Source: Syntrophomonas sp. DTU018
GTDB lineage: Bacteria > Bacillota > Syntrophomonadia > Syntrophomonadales > Syntrophomonadaceae
Assembly (NCBI GenBank): GCA_001513155.1
Contig: LFSR01000015.1
Span: forward strand, 28,943 to 92,942
DNA: 64,000 bases
Direction: 5' to 3'
Of this stretch, positions 53,672 through 62,603 are shown piece after piece (position 1 is the stretch's first letter; each line of letters starts with the position of its first letter). The translations under genes were made by a program, and so were the position numbers. The notes beneath the pieces are model-generated. The model was given only the letters and a program-made list of their open reading frames with translations, did not search any database and had not been told where the DNA came from.

Positions 53672-53703
53672 ACCCAAGTTTCGATAAGGCCGTTCAAAAA
53701 TAA

Positions 53704-53738
53704 AGGAGGCTAGCCCAAAGCAGCCTCCTATTTGTTTT
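53704..53738 (+). terminator. Terminator after the unknown soluble protein gene
   Basis: AGGAGGCT and AGCCTCCT flank a 10-base loop, then ATTTGTTTTG. Confidence 0.75.
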
Positions 53739-53755
53739 GCTTATCAAGATATTAC

Positions 53756-54514
53756 TTAAGACAGCTTTGCCAAAACCTCGTCGGACAGGGACATATTGGT
53801 GTATACGTTCTGCACATCATCATGATCTTCCAGCATCTCAATCAGTTTAATAACCTTGGATGCCAGTTCCACATCGTTTATTTCCACTGTGTTTTCCGGC
53901 AGGTATACGATATCGGCTTCTTCAGCCACCAGCCCTTCCTTTTCCAAAGCCTCTTTGATCTCCATAAATGAATCTATAGAGGTTATTACCTCAAATTCGT
54001 CATCTTCCTCCCGGACGTCGTCGGCGCCTAACTCCAGCGCTTTGAGAATAAATTCTTCCTCATCCATATTGACTTTCTCCCGAGGTATACTGATCAGTCC
54101 AACCCGCTTAAACATCCAGGCTACACAGCCGCTTTCACCTAAATTACCGTTGTTTTTGGCAAAGTAATGCCTGATCTCTGAAGCGGTGCGATTGCGGTTG
54201 TCGGTGGCTATTTCCATCATAACCGCCACTCCGCCCGGTGCGTAACCTTCGTAAACCATCTCTTCCAGGGCTTCGCCGCCCAGTTCACCGGTACCTCTTT
54301 TTATAGCCCGCATAATGTTTTCATTGGGCATATTGATAGCCTTGGCTTTCTGGATAGCCAACTTAAGCTTGGAATTGGTGTCGGGGTCTCCTCCACCGCC
54401 GGTACGAACAGCTATAATTATTTCCTTGGATACTTTGGTAAATTCTTTGCCGCGTTTTTCATCAGACTTAGCTTTCTTGTGCTTAATATTTGCCCATTTG
54501 GAATGCCCGGCCAT
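53756..54514 (-). CDS. YebC/PmpR-family transcriptional or translational regulator
   Basis: Widespread DNA- or ribosome-associated protein. N-terminus MAGHSKWANIKHKKAKSDEK is diagnostic, then KGREFTKVSKEI-type, SKLKLAIQKAKAINMPNENI, and the acidic second and third domains (LELGADDVREEDDEFEV). 252 residues, typical. Often linked to ruvC; here the ruv genes are 2 kb away on the same strand. Confidence 0.95.
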   Translation of the reverse strand: MAGHSKWANIKHKKAKSDEKRGKEFTKVSKEIIIAVRTGGGGDPDTNSKLKLAIQKAKAINMPNENIMRAIKRGTGELGGEALEEMVYEGYAPGGVAVMMEIATDNRNRTASEIRHYFAKNNGNLGESGCVAWMFKRVGLISIPREKVNMDEEEFILKALELGADDVREEDDEFEVITSIDSFMEIKEALEKEGLVAEEADIVYLPENTVEINDVELASKVIKLIEMLEDHDDVQNVYTNMSLSDEVLAKLS

Positions 54515-54534
54515 GTGTTACCTCCTTTTCACAA

Positions 54535-55203
54535 TCACCAAATACCCGGAATTATGCGCTTGCTATTCTGCTGGTAAGCAGAATACTCTTCAGGAAAATG
54601 TTCCAGCATAAAAGCCTCTTCTACCCGGATGCGCTTCAACACTGCGGGGATAACCAAAACCAGGATACCCAGCAAAGCGCCCCAGGAACTGAATATTAAA
54701 GCCACTGCCAGGGAATTCAGCAGGGCACTTAAATACATAGGATGGCGGATATACCGGTAAATACCAGTCTGTACCAGGTGATGCTCCTGGTACAAAGCTA
54801 CCCGTAGATTATAATATGAACCCAGACGCGTCAAGGCTGCATATCTAACCAGCACATTAATCAAGAATACGGCAAATCCTGCATATATAACCCAAGGTTC
54901 CAGGGAAATCAAACGCGTCCATCCATAGGTGGTGAAATCAAATATAGCATAAAGCAATACCAGGAGGGAAGAAAGCTGCATAAAAAGATAGGTGTTTTGG
55001 TCGTCATCGGCAACAACCGGAGCCTGGGGATCTTTATAAATAGCTATCTCGATCACGGACCAGGCAAAGAATACTGCAAAGAAAGCCGTGATCACCATAA
55101 AATCGAAACGGGGCAGTGCTTGATAAGCCAGGTAAGCTACATACCCAAATACAACCACCGATATGGCAACTCTAATCAATACATTCCTCAGCCTTCGGTT
55201 CAA
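54535..55203 (-). CDS. Isoprenylcysteine methyltransferase-like membrane protein
   Basis: Integral membrane methyltransferase family (ICMT/PEMT fold). Of 222 residues, about six spans; SAM-binding C-terminal motifs TGIYRYIRHPMYLSALLNSL near 147-166 and EHFPEEYSAYQQNSKRIIPG at the end are typical. In bacteria the substrate is usually unknown. TTG start after AAGGAG. Lies between yebC and nadE, function there unclear. Confidence 0.8.
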   Translation of the reverse strand: MNRRLRNVLIRVAISVVVFGYVAYLAYQALPRFDFMVITAFFAVFFAWSVIEIAIYKDPQAPVVADDDQNTYLFMQLSSLLVLLYAIFDFTTYGWTRLISLEPWVIYAGFAVFLINVLVRYAALTRLGSYYNLRVALYQEHHLVQTGIYRYIRHPMYLSALLNSLAVALIFSSWGALLGILVLVIPAVLKRIRVEEAFMLEHFPEEYSAYQQNSKRIIPGIW

Positions 55204-55224
55204 TAATGATCTCCTTCCTTTCCA

Positions 55225-55965
55225 TCAATCCCTGGGTATGATGGGTATGGGAGGCATCCGCCTTTTATGTTCGCTGTCTTTTATCATCTTTTCTATTTTC
55301 TCCACCACTTTAGGTTCACCCTGGCCTGTTGCCAGATACCGGTCCAAATCCCGGTAGGTTACCCCCATTTCTTCTTCATCGGTCTGCCCTTCCCATAACC
55401 CTCCTGAGGGTGGCTTGCTGATGATGTAATCTGGTATTTTCAGGTAACGGGCTAGTTCATATACTTCGGTCTTGAGAAGGTCTCCCAACAGCTGCAGGTC
55501 AACTGCATTATCTCCATATTTGGTGGAATAACCAACACTGAGCTCGCTTTTATTGCTGGTACCCAGTACCAGGTAATTGCGTCCCTGGGCTGAGTAATAA
55601 AGAGCTATCATCCTCAGCCTGGGTTTAATGTTAGCTCTCAGTAATCTGCCCTTTGATCCTTCTATTTTAATATAGGATTGAAATTGAGTTAACAGCAGGG
55701 TGTAAATATTGTCAAGCTCCACTACACGGTAGGGAATTTCAAACTCTTCCAGAAACATCTGGCTGTCCAGGCGATCACTAATCTGGCTTTCACAGGGCAG
55801 GATCAAAGCCATACAGTTGTCAGGGAAGGCTCGTTTAGCAATAACCGCGGCTACTGCTGAGTCCACACCCCCGCTGACTCCCACGACTACTCCTTCAGCC
55901 CCTGCCAGGGCTACTTGTTCCCTAAGCCAGTTGACCAGGTAATCAACCACTGTTTCCGGTTTCAT
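55225..55965 (-). CDS. nadE: NH3-dependent NAD+ synthetase
   Basis: Amidates deamido-NAD with ammonia and ATP. PP-loop VVVGVSGGVDSAVAAVIAKR near 26-45, NIKPRLRMIALYYSAQGRN near 110-128, LGTSNKSELSVGYSTKYGDN near 134-153, and KPPSGGLWEGQTDEEEMGV near 186-204. 246 residues with no glutaminase domain. 21 bases upstream of the ICMT-like gene and 18 after cysK. Confidence 0.93.
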   Translation of the reverse strand: MKPETVVDYLVNWLREQVALAGAEGVVVGVSGGVDSAVAAVIAKRAFPDNCMALILPCESQISDRLDSQMFLEEFEIPYRVVELDNIYTLLLTQFQSYIKIEGSKGRLLRANIKPRLRMIALYYSAQGRNYLVLGTSNKSELSVGYSTKYGDNAVDLQLLGDLLKTEVYELARYLKIPDYIISKPPSGGLWEGQTDEEEMGVTYRDLDRYLATGQGEPKVVEKIEKMIKDSEHKRRMPPIPIIPRD

Positions 55966-55983
55966 GATTAAACCCCCTCAATG

Positions 55984-56898
55984 CTAAAACAGTTCGGTCG
56001 ACATATATTTTTCCATCCCATCAGCAGCAATTGCCAACACCTGATGTCCTGAGCCCAGTTCATGGGCAATATGCAGGGCAGCATAAATGGCTGCACCAGA
56101 GGATATCCCCACAAGCAAGGCTTCTTTGCGGGCTAACATTCGACATGTTTCGAAAGCTGCTTCGTCTGAGACTGGAAATATGCGATCAACCAAGTCAATA
56201 TTCAACACCGGGGGTACAAATCCTGCTCCTATGCCCTGGATTTTGTGAGGACCAGCTGGTTTTCCGCTTAAAACCGCCGATGAAGCCGGTTCTACTGCCA
56301 CCACCTGCAAATTGGGCAGGGATTCTTTTAGCAAGCGGGCGATTCCGGTAATGGTTCCTCCGCTGCCCACTCCACACACCAGAGCGTCCAGATGTCCTTC
56401 GCATTGTTCCAGTATTTCCGCCGCTGTAGTGCGATAGTGGCTTTCTACATTAGCTGGATTCTCAAACTGTTTTACCAGGAAGTAACGCTGGTCTTCCTCG
56501 GCCATCTGCCGGGCTTTTTCCACCGCTCCCTGCATGCCCAGTTCTGCGGGAGTGAATACCAGTTCGGCACCGTAAGCAGATAAAATTTTCCGGCGTTCCT
56601 CGCTCATATTTTCCGGCATCACGATTACCAGCCGGTATCCCTTAATAGCTGCCACCATAGCCAGCCCGATACCCGTATTGCCGCTGGTAGCCTCCAGGAT
56701 AACAGAATCACTGGTGAGCAGACCCTGTCTTTCGGCTTCCTCTATCATAAAAAAAGCCGGACGGTCTTTAATACTGCCACCGGGATTAAATGACTCCAGC
56801 TTTACATATACTTCCCCATCACCGGCTTCCCCCATGCGATTCAAGCGCACTATCGGGGTGTGCCCGATTAAATCCAATACGGTACCAGCTGCTTTCAT
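55984..56898 (-). CDS. cysK: O-acetylserine sulfhydrylase (cysteine synthase)
   Basis: PLP enzyme making cysteine from O-acetylserine and sulfide. PLP lysine in FNPGGSIKDRPAFFMIEEAE near 35-54, TSGNTGIGLAMVAAIKGY near 69-86, and the PLP phosphate loop GVGSGGTITGIARLL near 175-189. C-terminal GISSGAAIYAALHIAHE. 304 residues. It is part of the metH-DUF39 sulfur operon, suggesting cysteine and homocysteine synthesis are coordinated. Confidence 0.93.
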   Translation of the reverse strand: MKAAGTVLDLIGHTPIVRLNRMGEAGDGEVYVKLESFNPGGSIKDRPAFFMIEEAERQGLLTSDSVILEATSGNTGIGLAMVAAIKGYRLVIVMPENMSEERRKILSAYGAELVFTPAELGMQGAVEKARQMAEEDQRYFLVKQFENPANVESHYRTTAAEILEQCEGHLDALVCGVGSGGTITGIARLLKESLPNLQVVAVEPASSAVLSGKPAGPHKIQGIGAGFVPPVLNIDLVDRIFPVSDEAAFETCRMLARKEALLVGISSGAAIYAALHIAHELGSGHQVLAIAADGMEKYMSTELF

Positions 56899-56911
56899 GA
56901 TTTAGCCTCCT

Positions 56912-57658
56912 TCAAATAGGTACTAATTCAATGGCCCCCCATGCAGCCATAGTATCATTTTTTATGAGCAGCACTCCGGTAACACCGGGGATCCCTTGAG
57001 CTGCCTGCAGGGCCTGGGGCAGGTCTTCTTCACTGGTTATCATGTTGCCTATCCGAGTAGCCGCTGCATCAGCTAGAGACGCCGGATAACCTTTTATGAC
57101 CACGGCATCAGCGGTGCCAAAGCTAAGGCTGGGACCTACGGTGCCAGATGAGGTACATATACCCAGGGGCTGTTCCTCAGCACTGATTTTAATGCCCACC
57201 CGCTGGCTGAATTTGGATTTCCCGGCATAAACGGCTACTACCCGCTCTCGTCGGCTGTTGAGGTATATGTCACCGCCATTTTCTACAATAACACTTTCTG
57301 CTATAGAATCAAGTTTTTCACCGATAGCCTGGGCTATGGCTCCGGCCACAGCCGCCATGGGGCCTACACCGGTCAACTGGGCGGCTTCGGCCATTGAACA
57401 GGCTATTGGCGGTGCGGAGGGCAGCAGCTGGATGGGACAAAGGGAGGTGCGGAACTCAGGGTGCAGGATTATATAGCTTTCCAATTGAGCCCGCAGGCAG
57501 ATTAATTCCTGGCGGCATAAGGAAATAAGGCTATCGGAGTAGCTGGCGGCATCTACTCCAATAGCCAAATCACTTTCCTTCAGCTTGACAGTAAAGTACA
57601 CCAGGTCCTGGCCTCCATGGAGCTGACGATATACACGATTTACATGCTGGCCTTCCAT
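56912..57658 (-). CDS. UPF0280 (ApbE-like, COG2122) protein, homocysteine-synthesis accessory
   Basis: 248 residues; PMAAVAGAIAQAIGEKLDSI near 121-140, VIVENGGDIYLNSRRERVVA near 144-163, and GICTSSGTVGPSLSFGTADA near 189-208 place it in COG2122, a relative of ApbE. In Methanosarcina this family is required along with the DUF39 and NIL-ferredoxin proteins for homocysteine synthesis from aspartate semialdehyde and sulfide. Here the gene lies right after those two, so the same role is inferred. It is a membrane-free protein in this reading. Confidence 0.85.
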   Translation of the reverse strand: MEGQHVNRVYRQLHGGQDLVYFTVKLKESDLAIGVDAASYSDSLISLCRQELICLRAQLESYIILHPEFRTSLCPIQLLPSAPPIACSMAEAAQLTGVGPMAAVAGAIAQAIGEKLDSIAESVIVENGGDIYLNSRRERVVAVYAGKSKFSQRVGIKISAEEQPLGICTSSGTVGPSLSFGTADAVVIKGYPASLADAAATRIGNMITSEEDLPQALQAAQGIPGVTGVLLIKNDTMAAWGAIELVPI

Positions 57659-57662
57659 GGAA

Positions 57663-58088
57663 TCAGCGCACGGCCTCCTTTATCTCGAAATGCAGCTGAA
57701 TGGCCCGGGTGGGGCAGCACTCCAAACACATACCGCATACTACGCACTTGCTGTTATCAAAAGATACTTCCATGGTTTCCCGATCTATAAACAGGGCTTC
57801 CGTAGGGCAGAATGAGGGACAGGCACCGCACTGTATGCAGATTTCCTCATGCCATACCACGGTTTCACTGAGTGGTTCAACAATTACTCCTAAATTTTTC
57901 AGGAAATCAGCCCCTTGTTTATACTTGTCCCGTTCCCCTTCTACCTCCACAACCAGATAGCCTTCCTTCTGGGGATTAATATCGGCTTTCAAGATATTTA
58001 TCACTAAGTCATAGTCTTTAACCAAACGGTAAATAATGGGCTGCTCTGATTGGGCAGCGGAAAAGTAGCATACTATTCTCTCTTTCAA
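57663..58088 (-). CDS. NIL-domain 4Fe-4S ferredoxin
   Basis: 141 residues. The NIL domain (about 1-75, KERIVCYFSAAQSEQPIIYR, YLVVEVEGERDKYKQGADFL) is a substrate-binding fold, and two [4Fe-4S] motifs follow: CIQCGACPSFCP near 86-97 and CVVCGMCLECCP near 115-126. In archaea this protein works with DUF39 as a reductant in making homocysteine. It sits between the DUF39 and UPF0280 genes with short gaps (15 and 4 bases). Confidence 0.88.
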   Translation of the reverse strand: MKERIVCYFSAAQSEQPIIYRLVKDYDLVINILKADINPQKEGYLVVEVEGERDKYKQGADFLKNLGVIVEPLSETVVWHEEICIQCGACPSFCPTEALFIDRETMEVSFDNSKCVVCGMCLECCPTRAIQLHFEIKEAVR

Positions 58089-58103
58089 CCGTAACCCCTC
58101 CCG

Positions 58104-59321
58104 CTAGCGTTTTATGGTCAGTCCGTTAGGACTTCTCTCCGGAATCGATTTAAACTGGATATCGGCGTCAGCAGATGGAATGGATGCCACCGGACGAGTC
58201 AGTTCAAAGGTACCCTTCTGTATCCATTCCTTTAAAATCTGAGCGATCTTGCGGGCCCGGGGATAGCTGGACTGTGGTGTGGTGACCACTTGTTTGCCGT
58301 TGATGGTCACCCGCCCGCTTTTCAAATCCCGGTAATTAACAGAGCCCAGATCGATTTGTTTGCCGTATGGATATCCTTCGCTGTAATCCACTACCGGACA
58401 CCAAATATCTTCATCTTTCACCGTCGTGTAATACAGTATTTCCTCATCCAGTATGGGAATGGGTATGCCTATGCCAACCGCCATAGTGGCCCCGTAACCG
58501 ATATAGCTCAAGCCCACCAGCCAGTAGGGGTCCATCTGTTTGAGATCACCGATTACAGCCAGTGTACCAGCCGGTGTTAAGGGTACGCCGTTTTCCCCGC
58601 GGGGTACATTGGGATGATGCTGGGTGCCGTTCCAGGCTACATAACCTATACCACCCCCCAGGAATATGCGGGTACCAATGCCAATGGTCTTATAGTAGGG
58701 ATCATTAAGCAAGGGACTCAGTTGACCAGCCGATGAATAGCTGGCATTGCCCATACGGGGTTTCAGGATACCCATGTAGGTGTATAGCGTTCGATCCCCA
58801 AGGTTTATAGCACAGTTGTAGTTTTGGTAAGCGTTGCGGGGATTGAAAAGAAACGCCTCATTAACATCATTTATGGTTATAACCGTATCCACTTTTTTGT
58901 TGGGATAACAGTCGGTCCCATAAGCAATGGCCTCCAAACGGATTTCTTTGCCGGCTACCAGGTCATGTATGACATGCCCTCCCCCGTAGCTGAAACGCCC
59001 TGGAAACACTTTGTTTTCCGGATCGGTTTCAGGCAGCTGGGTTGCGCCTATATAGGCGTCCACTGCCGCGATTCCGGTATAGGCCTCTACTCCATTCAGC
59101 CACACTTTTTTCATTTTGATACGCGGCCGGGAATGTCCGAAATTAATGAAAGCACCTGATGAACACATGGGCCCAAAAGTACCTGTGGTTACCACATCGA
59201 TTTCCTTGGCAGCCTTTTCCAAGCCTTTTTCAGCCACAATGTCAATTACTTCTTCGGCAGTAACTACCACTGCTTCTCCGCGGCGGATCTTTTCGTTGAT
59301 TTCTTCATAAGTCTTTGGCAT
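58104..59321 (-). CDS. L-aspartate semialdehyde sulfurtransferase (DUF39)
   Basis: Converts L-aspartate-4-semialdehyde with sulfide to homocysteine, with help of the NIL ferredoxin. 405 residues, DUF39: KTYEEINEKIRRGEAVVVTA at the start, TTGTFGPMCSSGAFINFGHS with the catalytic cysteine (about residue 53), FPGRFSYGGGHVIHDLVAGK and IFLGGGIGYVAWNGTQHHPN. The C-terminal CBS pair of archaeal homologues is absent. ATG after AGGGAGG. Second gene after metH. Confidence 0.88.
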   Translation of the reverse strand: MPKTYEEINEKIRRGEAVVVTAEEVIDIVAEKGLEKAAKEIDVVTTGTFGPMCSSGAFINFGHSRPRIKMKKVWLNGVEAYTGIAAVDAYIGATQLPETDPENKVFPGRFSYGGGHVIHDLVAGKEIRLEAIAYGTDCYPNKKVDTVITINDVNEAFLFNPRNAYQNYNCAINLGDRTLYTYMGILKPRMGNASYSSAGQLSPLLNDPYYKTIGIGTRIFLGGGIGYVAWNGTQHHPNVPRGENGVPLTPAGTLAVIGDLKQMDPYWLVGLSYIGYGATMAVGIGIPIPILDEEILYYTTVKDEDIWCPVVDYSEGYPYGKQIDLGSVNYRDLKSGRVTINGKQVVTTPQSSYPRARKIAQILKEWIQKGTFELTRPVASIPSADADIQFKSIPERSPNGLTIKR

Positions 59322-59339
59322 AAGTTTTTTCTCCCTCCC

Positions 59340-61838
59340 TCATCTTAATAATCCCAACAAGCGCTGGGCTGTCACTACAGCAGCCCGGGCATCTGCGGAA
59401 TAAGCATCAGCTCCAATTTGGGAAGCGTAATCCTGGGTTAAAACTGCCCCTCCTACCATAACCTTGCAGGAAAGATTTCTTTCCCTTACTCCGGCTATTA
59501 CCTCAGCCATACGGGGCATGGTTGTCGTCATTAAGGCACTGAGGCCAATAATGTCAGCCTTCTCCTTCTCAGCTGCATCCAATATTACGCAGGCCGGTAC
59601 ATCTTTACCCAGATCGATCACCTTAAACCCGTAGTTTTCCAACAACACACACACGATGTTTTTGCCTATATCATGGATATCTCCCTCTACCGTGGCCATC
59701 ACTATAGTTCCGGCGTGGGCATCGCTTTCTTCTTTGAGCAGAGGCTTAAGGTAGCTGAAGGCGGTCTTCATAGTCTCAGCCGCCATCATCAGCTGGGGCA
59801 GAAAGAAGCGCTTTTGTTCGAACAACTCCCCGGCTTTTTCAATTCCGGGAATAAGCCCCTCGTTGATTACCGCCAAAGGCTCCATCCCCTGCTGCAAAGC
59901 CTCTTCCAGCAGGCTCACGATATCATCCCGGCTGCCCTCCAGTACTGCCTGCTGCAGGCGCTGCTGGATACTTGTGCTCTCAGAACCACCAGGTGTTGCA
60001 GTTTTCCCAGGCTGGGATTCGGCTGCAATCGGAGTGTTACTCAATAGAGATGGTATATTGCACTGCTCGCAGATGGGGTGGCGAGCAGCCTGGCTGGCCG
60101 GTTTGTAGTCGCGATAAAGTTCAATATACCGGCTGCAGCCCGGATCCCGGTTCAGCAGGACTGCTGCCGCTTGTATAGTCTCCATCATGCGCTGGTCAAA
60201 GGGATTCACTATGGGCAAATCAACCCCAGCGCTCCAGGCCATGGCCAGATAAGCGGAGTTTAATATTTCCCGGGCCGGCAGTCCATGGGAAACATTGCTT
60301 ACCCCCAGTACCGTCCCTACACCCAACTCCCTTTTCACCATCTGCAAGGCTTTGATGGTCTCCATAACCACACCCTGCTCAGCGCTGGCGGTTTTAACCA
60401 GGGTATCTATAAAGATATCTTCATCCCTCAAACCGTATTCCTTGGCCCGCTGGTAGATTTTACGGGCGATGGCCAGCCTTTCTTCCGCCCGGTCGGGTAT
60501 TCCCCGTTCATCCAGGCACAGCCCCAGTACCGCTGCGCCATATTTTTTAGCCAGAGGAAGAATAGTATCCAACTGCTTATCTTCCCCGGTGGTGGAGTTG
60601 ATCAAAGGACGACCCACAAACTGCTTCAGTCCTGTTTCGATCGCTTCAGCATTAGTGGAATCGATGGAAATGGGCACATCCACTGCATTCTGTATTTCCT
60701 GAACCGCCTTTTCCATAGCCCGGACTTCATCGATGCCGGGCACACCCATATTCACATCCAGGATAGGCGCGCCGCTGTTGACCTGCTGCCGGGCTTCCTC
60801 TACTACCATCTGCATTTTGCCGTCTTTTATGTCCTGAGCCAGCTTCTTGCGGGCGGTAGGATTAATACGTTCACCAATAAAAGCCAAAGGCTGGTTTTCC
60901 CCAATGATGACATTTTTGCTGCGGGAGGCCAAGGCAAACACCTTTTTAGCCGGGCGGCTCACCGGTGCCATATTCTTCAGAGCTCGCGCCATAGCCTGAA
61001 TATGCTGGGGGGTGGTTCCGCAGCACCCGCCGATTATATTGGCTCCCGCCCCCCGCAAGCGCAGGGCATACTCAGCCATATCCTCCGGGCTGTCGGGAAA
61101 TACCGTGTGCCCGTTTACCAGTTGCGGCAGTCCGGCATTGGGCTCCACCGAAAGGTAACGATTCGTCCACTGTCCCATCTGTTCAATTACCGGCAGCAGT
61201 TGCTGGGCTCCTCCCGAGCAGTTGGCGCCGATAGCCAGGGGCTGAAATGCTTCGATTATTATGAGCGCGGTTAAAGGATCAGTCCCCATCATGGTCCGTC
61301 CTCCCGTTTCAAAGGTCATATGGGCAATTACCGGCAGGCGGCTTTCCGACCGTGCGGCTATCAGTGCAGCCCGCATCTCCCCGATATCCGTCATGGTTTC
61401 AATGGAGATTAAGTCTGCTCCGGCTTTCTCACAGGCTTTAATCTGCTGGGCAAAGGCAGCATATAAATCATCAAAAGTGCAGTCTCCCATAGGGCGAAGC
61501 AGTTTACCGGTAGGTCCGATGGAAGCAGCAACCCAAGCCCGGCCCCGGGACGCTTCCCGGGCAATGCGGACCAATTCAGCGTTTATCTCCTCCGTCCGGT
61601 CCGCCAGGCCATATTCAGCCAGCTTAAAGGCATTACCGCCAAAGGTATTGGTTTCAATGATGTCAGCTCCAGCTTCTATGTAATGCTCATGGATTTCCCG
61701 CAAAATCGAAGGATTCTCTATACCAAACAGTTCCGGGCATTGCCCTGGCTGCATACCTCGTTCCTGCAGCATCGTTCCCATGGCTCCATCCATAATCACT
61801 ATTCGTTCCCTGAGGGCGCTTATCAAATCCCCGGACAC
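59340..61838 (-). CDS. metH: Cobalamin-dependent methionine synthase without the reactivation domain
   Basis: Transfers methyl from 5-methyl-THF through cobalamin to homocysteine. Order: homocysteine-binding TIM barrel (1-300; MDGAMGTMLQERGMQPG, zinc cysteines in IGANCSGG and GGCCGTTP), pterin-binding domain (about 320-590; FIGERINPTARKKLAQDIKD, LDVNMGVPGID), cap and B12-binding module (about 640-832; EGDIHDIGKNIVCVLLENYG with the cobalt-ligating His). The SAM-binding reductive-activation domain of E. coli MetH is missing, giving 832 residues as in many anaerobes, so another protein must reactivate cob(II)alamin. GTG start after AAGGAGGAAGG; led by a SAM-I riboswitch. Confidence 0.93.
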   Translation of the reverse strand: MSGDLISALRERIVIMDGAMGTMLQERGMQPGQCPELFGIENPSILREIHEHYIEAGADIIETNTFGGNAFKLAEYGLADRTEEINAELVRIAREASRGRAWVAASIGPTGKLLRPMGDCTFDDLYAAFAQQIKACEKAGADLISIETMTDIGEMRAALIAARSESRLPVIAHMTFETGGRTMMGTDPLTALIIIEAFQPLAIGANCSGGAQQLLPVIEQMGQWTNRYLSVEPNAGLPQLVNGHTVFPDSPEDMAEYALRLRGAGANIIGGCCGTTPQHIQAMARALKNMAPVSRPAKKVFALASRSKNVIIGENQPLAFIGERINPTARKKLAQDIKDGKMQMVVEEARQQVNSGAPILDVNMGVPGIDEVRAMEKAVQEIQNAVDVPISIDSTNAEAIETGLKQFVGRPLINSTTGEDKQLDTILPLAKKYGAAVLGLCLDERGIPDRAEERLAIARKIYQRAKEYGLRDEDIFIDTLVKTASAEQGVVMETIKALQMVKRELGVGTVLGVSNVSHGLPAREILNSAYLAMAWSAGVDLPIVNPFDQRMMETIQAAAVLLNRDPGCSRYIELYRDYKPASQAARHPICEQCNIPSLLSNTPIAAESQPGKTATPGGSESTSIQQRLQQAVLEGSRDDIVSLLEEALQQGMEPLAVINEGLIPGIEKAGELFEQKRFFLPQLMMAAETMKTAFSYLKPLLKEESDAHAGTIVMATVEGDIHDIGKNIVCVLLENYGFKVIDLGKDVPACVILDAAEKEKADIIGLSALMTTTMPRMAEVIAGVRERNLSCKVMVGGAVLTQDYASQIGADAYSADARAAVVTAQRLLGLLR

Positions 61839-61869
61839 TTTACCTTCCTCCTTCAGCAGATTCAGAAAT

Positions 61870-61893
61870 CAAAAAAACCCTCTCCAGAGGGTT
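61870..61893 (-). terminator. SAM-riboswitch-controlled terminator before metH
   Basis: AACCCTCTGGAGAGGGTTTT is a tight hairpin with a long T-run on the minus strand, right after the riboswitch aptamer. With SAM bound the terminator form is favoured. Confidence 0.9.
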
Positions 61894-61910
61894 CCATATT
61901 GCTATTTTCC

Positions 61911-62015
61911 CCTCTCATCTTTCAGGGTAACCCCTGCAGGAATTGGCACCATACCATTTCTGGCGGTTGCCGGGTTTCATCGGGCCAGTCCCTCCACCAC
62001 TCTGGATAAGAGTTA
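61911..62015 (-). promoter_or_regulatory. SAM-I riboswitch (S-box)
   Basis: On the minus strand: CTCTTATCCAGAGTGGTGGA, GGGACTGGCCCGATGAAACC, CGGCAACC, then GGTGCCAATTCCTGC and GAAAGATGAGAG. These are the hallmark conserved blocks of the SAM-I aptamer in the right order. It controls the metH-DUF39-NIL-UPF0280-cysK unit, switching it off at high SAM. Confidence 0.95.
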
Positions 62016-62049
62016 TCTAATATCTTAACACATTATTGCAAAAATGTAT

Positions 62050-62364
62050 TCAGTTTTTAGTTAAATCATTCTGAAAATCATCGGGCGAATTAATGGCCGG
62101 TTCTGCTTCATCAGGAGCAGTATCTTCAACCGGGTCCTGTTTAATTAATTCATTGTAAGGCCTTTGAGGCTTGGGAGGATCACTTAAGGAAATAGCCTCC
62201 TCAAATTCGCGCTTGATTCCTGAAGTAGCCCTCCTCAACTCTCCAACCGCTTTGCCAACCGATCGAGCTACTTCCGGCAGTTTGCTGGGACCAACCACGA
62301 TAACTGCAACCAAAAGAATCAATATTAGTTCCCAGGTTCCAATATTGCCGATAAGTCCTACCAT
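62050..62364 (-). CDS. tatA: Twin-arginine translocase subunit TatA/TatB-like
   Basis: Single-span component of the Tat exporter for folded proteins. After MVGLIGNIGTWELILILLVA comes VIVVGPSKLPEVARSVGKAV, the hinge and amphipathic helix typical of the family, then an acidic Pro-rich tail. ATG at 62364 follows AGGAGG; a longer frame reaches 62409. 104 residues. No tatC is in the window. Its name does not distinguish TatA from TatB. Confidence 0.85.
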   Translation of the reverse strand: MVGLIGNIGTWELILILLVAVIVVGPSKLPEVARSVGKAVGELRRATSGIKREFEEAISLSDPPKPQRPYNELIKQDPVEDTAPDEAEPAINSPDDFQNDLTKN

Positions 62365-62543
62365 TTTGACCTCCTGTTTCACCGGCAAGCCGATCCAGAC
62401 AGAAATCACATGCTCATATCTAAAACTTAATATCTTTGTTCATTGTACTGGTTTTGACGGTATGTTGGCAAATAGTTTCTTCACAACATGTCCCTTTACT
62501 AAAACGTAACTGAATTGCAATTTACAGCACTGTCTTATAAACA

Positions 62544-62566
62544 AAAAAGGCAGACCTTTTTAAGGT
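62544..62566 (-). terminator. Terminator downstream of the holin-family gene
   Basis: GACCTT and AAGGTC-type pairing (AGACCTTTTTAAGGTCC) followed by GCCTTTTTTGTTT on the minus strand. Confidence 0.5.
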
Positions 62567-62603
62567 CCACCCACTGGCTATCAGCCATGCAGTGTTTTTT
62601 ATT

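Noticed and set aside
60285..61274. Plus-strand open frame of 329 codons opposite metH
   Set aside because: It runs antisense through well-conserved catalytic motifs of MetH, has no ribosome site and is His/Gln-rich in a way typical of a shadow frame.
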